DNA of 5,309 bases, from NCBI GenBank assembly GCA_964434955.1, contig CAYSXI010000275.1, positions 1-5,309 on the forward strand, given 5' to 3'. This DNA comes from JANQLU01 sp964434955 (GTDB lineage Bacteria > Planctomycetota > Planctomycetia > Pirellulales > Pirellulaceae). Positions 1 to 5,309 of this stretch are shown one piece after another; the first letter of the stretch is position 1, and each line of letters starts with the position of its first letter. A program made the position numbers and the translations under genes. Under the pieces are notes generated by a model. The model was not told the origin of the DNA and did not search any database. It saw nothing but the letters and a program-made list of their open reading frames with translations.

Positions 1-47
<47 letters not shown>

Positions 48-264
48 TATGCTTGACGCAACTCAAAAAGAGTCACGTACGACTAGCAAAGCTAATTAGC
101 CAATTAAAGTTGCCTCAATGAGGCTTTGTTTGACCATGTATGAAATCGGGTGGAATATTCCCGATCCGATACTGGTTCGCATGATCTTGTGTTGACAAAA
201 AACTCATTCCAGAGCCTTCAAATAAAAGGCCCTAAAGGAATGGTACAAGAGGTACACTACTCAA

Positions 265-277
265 TTGTCAAAGAACA
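265..277 (-). promoter_or_regulatory. boxA antitermination element of the rRNA leader
   Basis: The minus strand reads TGTTCTTTGACAA, close to the bacterial rRNA boxA (E. coli TGCTCTTTAACA; many phyla have GTTCTTTGA variants). As established for the family, boxA RNA is bound by NusB-NusE and builds the antitermination complex that lets RNA polymerase pass through the long untranslated rRNA genes. Its place about 220 nt upstream of the 16S 5' end, and directly after a hairpin, matches the boxB-boxA order of E. coli rRNA leaders. The embedded TTGACA also resembles a -35 hexamer, but no good -10 follows at 16-18 nt, so I prefer the boxA reading. Confidence 0.8.
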
Positions 278-308
278 AAAAACGAGCAACTTCCGAGAAA
301 GTCGCTCG
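277..308 (-). terminator. Terminator-like hairpin with T run just upstream of boxA (boxB position)
   Basis: On the minus strand CGAGCGACTT (308-299) pairs with AAGTTGCTCG (292-283) in a 10-bp stem with one G-U pair and a 6-nt loop (298-293). It is followed at once by six T (282-277), whose last base begins boxA. By shape alone this is a textbook intrinsic terminator. Its position, starting only about 6 nt after the proposed transcription start and touching boxA, makes ordinary termination of the rRNA transcript unlikely. It may be the equivalent of the boxB hairpin, a pause or attenuation site, or a stop for transcripts entering from upstream. The structure is seen directly; the role is inferred. 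Confidence 0.55.
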
Positions 309-318
309 AGGGATTCAA

Positions 319-346
319 ATGATATCCAGCTTCAGGCGTTCGTCAA
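319..346 (-). promoter_or_regulatory. Probable main rRNA promoter (sigma70-type)
   Basis: The minus strand shows -35 TTGACG (346-341) and -10 TATCAT (324-319), each one mismatch from consensus, with a 16-nt spacer. Transcription would begin at about 312-315. Upstream (roughly 358-395) lies an A/T-rich tract, including TTTTTCGAAAATCTTTA on the minus strand, which could be an UP element for the RNA polymerase alpha subunit, as is usual for rRNA promoters. The placement, about 40 nt before boxA and 270 nt before 16S, is right for an rRNA promoter. Planctomycete promoters are poorly characterised, so this rests on similarity to the E. coli consensus. Confidence 0.6.
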
Positions 347-431
347 CGGCCATCGTAAAGATTTTCGAAAAATTCCTTCAAATTCTTTTACTGCTTTCCG
401 GTCGCCCCGTCAGGCCGCGTAATAGTCCCAT

Positions 432-461
432 TTTACAACCTAAGGTTCGCAACGTTTTCAA
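432..461 (-). promoter_or_regulatory. Weak candidate for a second, upstream rRNA promoter
   Basis: The minus strand has TTGAAA (461-456) and TGTAAA (437-432) separated by 18 nt, followed by ATGGGACTATTACG. Tandem P1/P2 promoters are common upstream of rRNA operons, and this lies about 115 nt upstream of the better candidate. The -10 matches consensus at only four of six positions and the spacer is one base long, so this is suggestive only. Confidence 0.2.
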
Positions 462-574
462 AAGATCTTGGGCAAGGTCAAGCAGCGAATGATCACCGAC
501 CTCGTTTCGACTGTGGATTTCATCTCCCAATCCAAAATCCCTCTTACAAGAATCGCCATCGTCGATCCGATCGA

Positions 575-651
575 CCAACCCGGAGGACCGAAGCACCGCT
601 CCGTCGAACGTCCGCGGGTTCGAATGCCGCAAGCCACAAACCCAACCCGGA
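575..651 (+). repeat. Direct repeat CCAACCCGGA, two copies 67 bp apart
   Basis: The 10-mer CCAACCCGGA occurs at 575-584 and again at 642-651. The copies enclose the CGGAG/CTCCG hairpin and the T-arm-like element. No transposase, longer inverted repeats or target-site pattern is visible, so I do not call a mobile element. A chance 10-mer match within such a short interval is uncommon but possible in GC-rich sequence. Confidence 0.4.
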
Positions 652-659
652 CCTGCACG

Positions 660-687
660 AAAAAAGCCCGGTTCCGTCCCGGGCTTT
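660..687 (-). terminator. Intrinsic terminator of the exosortase-TPR operon
   Basis: On the minus strand AAAGCCCGG (687-679) pairs perfectly with CCGGGCTTT (671-663) around a 7-nt loop. The 3' arm runs into a total of six T (665-660). It lies 45 nt after the TAA stop of the TPR gene. This is a strong Rho-independent terminator. It would separate the exosortase-TPR transcript from the rRNA operon in the same orientation. The flanking A run also gives it partial terminator shape on the plus strand, but no plus-strand gene needs it. Confidence 0.85.
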
Positions 688-732
688 CTCTCCTGCATCG
701 CAGGTAGATCGTTTCTCTTTTGCAGCAGAAGC

Positions 733-3700
733 TTACTGCTCGTCCGTATTCGCTTTCTCACGAATCGCGTGGATTCGCCTAAGCTCCTGGATGCGTTGCC
801 ACTGGTCAAACGTCGGCTCATTGCCCGATTTCTGAATCATTTGAATTCGGGCCAGTGCGATCTTGGCCGTACCTTCCTTCTGTTGCTCAAAAGCAATTTC
901 CGCAAGCCGAATCTGGATCAACAAACTCTCGCCAAACTCTTGCCCGGCTTTTTCCAGTTCCTCGATGGCCCGATTTCCTTTTTGCTGTTTCATCAATAAT
1001 TGGGCCAAGGTATCCGCGAATTCGGGACGGGGATTCCACTGCCGGGCTTTCCGAATCAAGCGCGTCGCATCCGCCATCGCGGTCTCCGACTGATGGTCCG
1101 ATTTGATCATCGAGGCGGCCAGGTTATTGGCACTGATTGCCCGCAGGGAAGCCTTCGCGTTTGGGTTCTCAACCAGCGCTTTGTAAATCGCATTGGCGCT
1201 TTCGGTTTGCCCGACTTTTTCCAGCATCCCGGCCATCAGCAGATGTCCTTCAATTTCCTTTCCGTCTTTCTCGGCGGAAAGCAGGCTTGTTTTTGTCCTT
1301 AAAGCCGGCTGCAAAATCTCGATCGCATTTGACCAGTGAATCGTGTTATTCGTGCGCCGGGCCACACGTCGCCAGGCAGCGGAAAGGCGAAGTCTTCGGG
1401 CTGGCTTCTGCGGAGACAGCCACCCCTCCGCTTGTTCCAACCAATCCGTGCAAACGGTCAACGGTGTGGTCGCTACGACCGCCGCGTCCAACCAGAGGTT
1501 GAACCAGCGATCCGAGTTCGGTGCGTGCTTCGCAAGCAGTTCGCTGGCCAAACTCGTTCGGCCAATTTCGGCTTGGGCAATGACATAGGCACTGGCCATT
1601 GCAAAATGCCGATCGCTGTCGGTGATTTCCTTCGGCAGTTCTCGCCCTAGCGCGAGCGCGACTTGGTCCCGGGCACCCGCGATTCTCAAAAGACGAATGG
1701 CGTCCTGCCGTTGTTCAAAGGTCGCCCGGCGAGATTGATTGGCCGCTTTCGCATGTTGAATCGCCAGCAACTTCGAGTTGTTTTGAAAGTATTCATTTGC
1801 GAGCACCAAACGAAATCCGGGATTCTCAACATTCTGTTCGATTGCGGATTCGAGGACCGCGACCATTTTTTGTTTTTGCCCAAGCTTCAAATAGGCATTG
1901 GCAAGCACGGCGTAGGCTTTTTCGGAATTCGGAGTCCGCTTAATGATTCCGTTCATTTCGAGAACGATTTTTGCAATATTTTTGCTGGAGGGATCCTCGG
2001 CCAGCCGGATTCGGGCTTGGATAATCTTCCATTCGATGCCATGGCGATTCGTTGACTTTTTAAGCAGTTCAACGATTTGCTTTTGGATTTCAAAATCGTT
2101 CATCAGCGATCGACTTGAAGCGGCCAACTCTAGGACGCGTGGATTGTCGGAATATTTCTTGATCATTCTTTGCCAGGCTTCGCGGGAACACGATGCGGAG
2201 GCCTTTTCAAATACCATGGCCGTGGCCAGGTCCCGGGACAATTCCGTCAACTCGGAATTCGATTCTAGCCAAGTCTCAAACTCGGCTTTGCCACGATTCT
2301 GAAAGACCTCGAGTCCGACCACTAACAAGGCCTGTAGCGGCACTCCCATTTTTCGGTCGGCCGCTTTGCGGATATCACGACGCAACGATGATTGGGTGGC
2401 CGCCAATGACATCAAACGAAATTCCGATTCGTCAAGATCGACCCTCGAAGTCAGGACGGAACGCAGGACACCATCGGCTTGTCGCCAGAATCCGCGAACC
2501 TTGAATTGGATTGCCTGGACAAGCTTTCGAGACTTGTCGTTTTCGGCCGCCTGTTCCATCCAGCCGAGCGTATCCAAAATGGCCGCCGACTGAGACGGCT
2601 TTAACGATTCACTCTCAGCGAGCAATTGGAGCACCGAATTTAAAGCATTGTCCGTCGCCGACGGCAACGTCGGATTGATTTGCAGGGCCATCGAGGACTC
2701 CGCCAACGCGCGCTCCCATTCACCATCGGAAGCATGAATTCGAGCCAACGCGACGCGGGGCAAGACCCAACGCGGAGCCAACTCGACAGCTCTTTGGTAG
2801 GACCTTGTGGCCAAATCGTTTTCGTTCAGCAGTTCCATTCCGACACCTCGATAAAACATCAAGTAAGTCGCCTCGGGAAATTGCCTCAGCGCGGCCTCGG
2901 TGGCTTCGACCAACACAACCCCACGGGGGCCTGATTCGCGAGCAAGCTCTTCCAGGACGGGTGTCCAGGCTTTGGCAATCGGCTCGCTGGAATTGGACAG
3001 CTGCGACAGTCGTTTTCTTGCCCGCTCAACATTGGCGCGATTCAATTGACAAAGGGCGGCCAGCACGTCGATCTCGGCTTGCATCATCGGACTCTGCCGC
3101 TCGCGATCCATCTTCGAAATCTCAGCCTCCAGTTTCGGCAAATCAAATGCCTGCCAATGTCGATAGGCAAGCATCAAGTTCGCGAATTCTGCATCCTCGG
3201 AACCAAGCGGTTGTTCGAGGACAAGTTGGGCCTTCTTGTAATACCCGTGGGTTTCCAGGAACTCAGCCAACCAGGCCTTTTGATATTCGTTGTTCGTCGT
3301 CAACGTCCCCGGTGAACTGACAAGGACTTCGACTTTGCGAAGGTCTTTTTGGATGCCTGCGAGCGCCATTTCCAGCAATTCAACGGGAACCTTCTCCTGC
3401 CTGCGAACAAAACGTTCGATCGATCCAGCGTCAGCGGAGTTGGCCACCATCGCGGCCAGTCGTACCACAAGCGCCCTGATCCGTTCGGGAAACCGCTGGC
3501 TGGCAACGTCCGTCACCTTGATTGCCTTCACAAATTGGCGACATTCCAACCAGGCTTCAGCGGTCGTGATCGACAACTCGTAGTTGTCCGGGTTCTTATC
3601 AAGAAACCGCTCACCCACCTCGGCCGAATTTTCAAAATCTCCAACCCTTGCATAAAGCCGGTGAAGCTGAAGTAGCGAATCCTGATCGTTGGAATCAATT

Positions 3701-4047
3701 TCTGAAATCCGGTGATACAAGCGAATGGCATTCGCCAGGTGCTGGTTGTTTTCCAAGGGCGAATGCATCGACGAAAAAGCGAGCAACCGAAGCGTTTCCG
3801 TGTCGTCATAAAATTCCGAAACATGCGGCCCAAGCAACTCCGTAACTTTTCGATATTCTTGCTTTTCCTCGAGCTCACTTGCTTGAGCAACGAGCAAAGC
3901 CGTATCAAGCTTCGCTTCCGGTGATAAAACGCCCGACCAAAAAACGGCGACGCCCCCAACGAAAAAGATTCCTGCAAGAATCGCGAGCTTGGACGTTCGG
4001 CTGAGCCGAGGCTTTCTGTTTTTTGACTTTGTTTGACGATTTCGCAT
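733..4047 (-). CDS. Large membrane-anchored TPR-repeat protein next to an exosortase
   Basis: The protein has 1104 residues. The N-terminus is strongly basic (residues 1-20, many Arg/Lys), followed by one hydrophobic segment (about 21-40). There is no Cys in a lipobox position, so it is probably a signal anchor with the large body outside the cytoplasmic membrane. The rest is almost entirely helical repeat. The clearest TPR units are at about 122-155, 393-426, 427-460 and 710-743; more divergent ones occur near 47-90, 935-965 and 1005-1040. No catalytic motif and no C-terminal PEP-CTERM-like tail are visible (it ends REKANTDEQ), so it is not an obvious exosortase substrate. The start at 4047 is supported by the anchor right behind it, the 30-nt gap from the exosortase stop and a weak AGG Shine-Dalgarno 8 nt upstream. 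Very large TPR proteins (such as PrsT-type) are known beside exosortase systems. A scaffold role in surface export or assembly is inferred from that and from context. Confidence 0.9.
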   Translation of the reverse strand: MRNRQTKSKNRKPRLSRTSKLAILAGIFFVGGVAVFWSGVLSPEAKLDTALLVAQASELEEKQEYRKVTELLGPHVSEFYDDTETLRLLAFSSMHSPLENNQHLANAIRLYHRISEIDSNDQDSLLQLHRLYARVGDFENSAEVGERFLDKNPDNYELSITTAEAWLECRQFVKAIKVTDVASQRFPERIRALVVRLAAMVANSADAGSIERFVRRQEKVPVELLEMALAGIQKDLRKVEVLVSSPGTLTTNNEYQKAWLAEFLETHGYYKKAQLVLEQPLGSEDAEFANLMLAYRHWQAFDLPKLEAEISKMDRERQSPMMQAEIDVLAALCQLNRANVERARKRLSQLSNSSEPIAKAWTPVLEELARESGPRGVVLVEATEAALRQFPEATYLMFYRGVGMELLNENDLATRSYQRAVELAPRWVLPRVALARIHASDGEWERALAESSMALQINPTLPSATDNALNSVLQLLAESESLKPSQSAAILDTLGWMEQAAENDKSRKLVQAIQFKVRGFWRQADGVLRSVLTSRVDLDESEFRLMSLAATQSSLRRDIRKAADRKMGVPLQALLVVGLEVFQNRGKAEFETWLESNSELTELSRDLATAMVFEKASASCSREAWQRMIKKYSDNPRVLELAASSRSLMNDFEIQKQIVELLKKSTNRHGIEWKIIQARIRLAEDPSSKNIAKIVLEMNGIIKRTPNSEKAYAVLANAYLKLGQKQKMVAVLESAIEQNVENPGFRLVLANEYFQNNSKLLAIQHAKAANQSRRATFEQRQDAIRLLRIAGARDQVALALGRELPKEITDSDRHFAMASAYVIAQAEIGRTSLASELLAKHAPNSDRWFNLWLDAAVVATTPLTVCTDWLEQAEGWLSPQKPARRLRLSAAWRRVARRTNNTIHWSNAIEILQPALRTKTSLLSAEKDGKEIEGHLLMAGMLEKVGQTESANAIYKALVENPNAKASLRAISANNLAASMIKSDHQSETAMADATRLIRKARQWNPRPEFADTLAQLLMKQQKGNRAIEELEKAGQEFGESLLIQIRLAEIAFEQQKEGTAKIALARIQMIQKSGNEPTFDQWQRIQELRRIHAIREKANTDEQ

Positions 4048-4077
4048 AACTTGAACCTATCTGATTATTCTGTCCGC

Positions 4078-5309
4078 TTACCTAGGATCGAATTCACTTG
4101 GAAAAAATGACAAGATGGATTTCGTCTTGCCTTGAACGGACGTTTTTCCGACCTTTGCCGAAGACTGTTCGAAGAGCTGGAAAAGGGGTTCGAGTCGCTC
4201 CAGCATCAATCGTTGATGGTTCTCCCAGTCTTGGGGCTCCAAATCTTCAAACGTTGAAAACTGAATAGTGACTGCCCCCAGGGGTTCGTAGCGGAAGTCC
4301 GTCGCCAACTCGGCGAGCTGTTTCATGTCCCCCGTCTGCCCCGTCGGCAGGACAATGATGTTTGTCACTTTGAACGTTTTCGAAGGCTTCCTGTCCGACT
4401 TAAACTGGAAGTCGGTTTTTGCAATCGCCCGGGCTCCAACACGGACCATCGATTCGTTTTTGGAGTGCATGGTCCAGCCTTGCCGAGTCAGGCAGGTTTC
4501 TGGTTCATGACCGACGAGATCGCGTGCGTGACGACAAGCGACAACAAGCAATTCGATCGACCTGCCATTTTCGAGATTCTGGAATTCGCGCCGAATCGCG
4601 GCTTGAGGGCGGAGTAAGCCCACTTCCTGTTCATGAATTTCACGGTCCTTCGCGACCCAGTTTGAGACGACGTAAGGCATCTTGTTGACAACTTCGACCG
4701 TCCCCGCCCGATGTTCCTGCAATGCTTGTCCATTCGCCATCCAACGAAGATTGATCAGGCACATCCCGAGCATTACAAATGCTGCCAATGTCGTCATCCG
4801 GGGCGAAAGTCGAAATGTCAGAACCTCGTTCTTCGAATCCGTTCCTGGGGAACTCGGACGAAAACAAACCATCAATCCAAATGTGGTTAGCAGGGGAATC
4901 CCCCAACCACTAAAGTCATGAAACAAAGTCGCGATCGTCGGATCCGACAATGAAAACAGGAGAACGGTCACGGACAAGCGGATTATGTTTGTCAGGACGG
5001 CAATCAGCGGCGTCAAAAACAACAGGCCGATTCGAAAACTTCGCTTGATCGGGAAGGAGAAACAAAAAGCGAAAATTACGACGAGCATTGCGATTGCCAT
5101 TCGCATTCCATTACAGGCTTCGGCAACGAAAACAATGTTTTCTCCGACGCTCAACAAACACGCGTCTTGCTGGACCGGGACGCCAAATGTGCTTAGGACC
5201 TGGTAAGTGCCGTTGGCACTAAGCCATTGAAGAGGAACGGAAATTTGTTGCCGAACCAGTCCGGGTATGGGAATTAGCCAGAAGAGAAAAAAAACCGCCG
5301 GGGAAAACA
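4078..5309 (-). CDS. Exosortase fused to a C-terminal EpsI domain, 5' end outside the window
   Basis: The frame is open from the right edge to TAA at 4078-4080, giving 409 residues without a visible start. The TTG at 5157 is internal: 50 upstream codons continue the exosortase fold (FFLFWLIPIPGLV, PLQWLSANGTYQVL, TFGVPVQQDACLL). The family's catalytic residues are all visible: Cys in EACNGMRM (codon 5115-5113), Arg in TNIIRLSV (4980-4978) and His in FHDFSGW (4920-4918), set among hydrophobic membrane helices. After another membrane segment (TTLAAFVMLGMCLINL) comes an EpsI/DUF3485-type domain with the hallmark GHEPETCLTRQGW (Cys at 4494-4492). Exosortases are membrane cysteine transpeptidase-like enzymes that process C-terminal sorting signals; EpsI is linked to exopolysaccharide export. 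It may belong to the planctomycete group often labelled XrtU, but I cannot confirm the subfamily. Asn replaces the more usual Ser after the catalytic Cys. The TPR gene follows 30 nt downstream, probably co-transcribed. Confidence 0.9.
   Translation of the reverse strand, partial: FSPAVFFLFWLIPIPGLVRQQISVPLQWLSANGTYQVLSTFGVPVQQDACLLSVGENIVFVAEACNGMRMAIAMLVVIFAFCFSFPIKRSFRIGLLFLTPLIAVLTNIIRLSVTVLLFSLSDPTIATLFHDFSGWGIPLLTTFGLMVCFRPSSPGTDSKNEVLTFRLSPRMTTLAAFVMLGMCLINLRWMANGQALQEHRAGTVEVVNKMPYVVSNWVAKDREIHEQEVGLLRPQAAIRREFQNLENGRSIELLVVACRHARDLVGHEPETCLTRQGWTMHSKNESMVRVGARAIAKTDFQFKSDRKPSKTFKVTNIIVLPTGQTGDMKQLAELATDFRYEPLGAVTIQFSTFEDLEPQDWENHQRLMLERLEPLFQLFEQSSAKVGKTSVQGKTKSILSFFPSEFDPR

Larger units (their letters stand above)
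48..314 (-). other. Transcribed leader of the rRNA operon (pre-16S spacer)
   Basis: This is the interval between the proposed transcription start (about 312-315) and the mature 16S 5' end. It has no credible coding sequence; a 90-codon plus-strand frame at 150-422 crosses the promoter and boxA and has no recognisable content. It holds, in transcript order, a strong hairpin with a T run (308-277), boxA (277-265), a hairpin AGGGCCTT/AAGGCTCT at 233-211 (one G-U pair), a hairpin ATCGGG/CCCGAT at 165-145, a GCCTC/GAGGC hairpin at 124-112, the perfect palindrome GCTAATTAGC at 100-91, and an ACTC/GAGT hairpin at 73-61. A structured leader that pairs with a downstream spacer for RNase III cutting is known for 16S precursors. 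The downstream partner lies outside this window, so I cannot show that pairing. Confidence 0.7.
420..659. other. Non-coding spacer between the TPR gene terminator and the rRNA promoter region
   Basis: No open frame here has coding character. The frames that cross it either begin inside the TPR gene out of frame or span the hairpins below. Recognisable structure is limited to a hairpin GTCGAT/ATCGAC (561-575), a hairpin CGGAG/CTCCG (581-603), a tRNA T-arm-like element (614-630) and a 10-bp direct repeat (575-584 and 642-651). The rest, about 420-560, shows only the weak promoter candidate. Confidence 0.6.

Noticed and set aside
243..271. A promoter with -35 TTGACA inside boxA
   Set aside because: At 16-18 nt spacing the only -10 candidates are poor (TTGTAC, TGTACC). 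The hexamer is better explained as part of boxA.
150..492. Plus-strand frames of 75-90 codons in the rRNA leader
   Set aside because: They run antisense through the rRNA promoter, hairpin and boxA and have no recognisable protein content.
561..640. A tRNA gene suggested by GCGGGTTCGAATGCCGC
   Set aside because: Only a T-arm-like element is present. The invariant G53-C61 pair is G-G, and there is no matching acceptor strand, D-arm or 7-nt anticodon loop at proper spacing upstream, and no encoded CCA.
733..775. A C-terminal exosortase sorting signal on the TPR protein
   Set aside because: The C-terminus is charged and hydrophilic, with no Pro-Glu-Pro-like motif, no membrane segment and no Arg cluster.
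378..821. A 147-codon minus-strand frame overlapping the end of the TPR gene
   Set aside because: It starts out of frame inside the TPR gene, crosses that gene's terminator and the hairpin cluster, and shows no recognisable protein features.
2805..3320. A 171-codon plus-strand frame
   Set aside because: It is antisense to the clearly coding TPR gene, with low-complexity, Arg/Ser/Pro-rich translation typical of a shadow frame.
4078..5157. TTG at 5157 as the true start of the exosortase gene
   Set aside because: The frame continues upstream for 50 codons to the window edge with typical exosortase sequence, so the start lies outside the window.

Overview
The window most likely comes from a member of the Planctomycetota. 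The only direct taxonomic marker is the first ~47 nt of a 16S rRNA gene at the left edge. Read on the minus strand, it carries the universal 5' end of 16S followed by AATGAACGTTGGCGGCGTGG, the form typical of planctomycetes. A genus cannot be assigned from so short a piece. The protein content (an exosortase fused to an EpsI domain, plus a very large membrane-anchored TPR protein) and the moderate GC content fit that placement.

Everything recognisable lies on the minus strand and is read from right to left. At the right edge (5309-4078) is the 3' part of an exosortase-EpsI fusion gene. Its 5' end lies outside the window; the reading frame stays open to the edge. Thirty bases later starts a 1104-residue protein with one N-terminal membrane anchor and a TPR/helical-repeat body (4047-733). 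The short spacing suggests one operon. A strong intrinsic terminator (687-660) closes this unit.

From 659 to 48 there is no credible gene. This stretch has two parts. The first (about 659-420) is a non-coding spacer with three compact hairpins and a 10-bp direct repeat. The second is the control and leader region of an rRNA operon: a sigma70-type promoter (346-319), a terminator-like hairpin followed by a T run (308-277), a boxA antitermination element (277-265), several smaller stem-loops, and then the mature 16S 5' end at about 47.

The two modules appear functionally unrelated. The exosortase, a predicted membrane transpeptidase, would recognise C-terminal sorting signals on exported proteins. 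Its EpsI domain and the TPR protein would act on the outer face of the cytoplasmic membrane, possibly in surface-protein or exopolysaccharide export and assembly. The ribosomal operon simply lies downstream in the same direction, insulated by the terminator. The most interesting points are the pairing of the exosortase-EpsI fusion with the giant TPR protein, and the compact promoter/hairpin/boxA layout of the rRNA leader.
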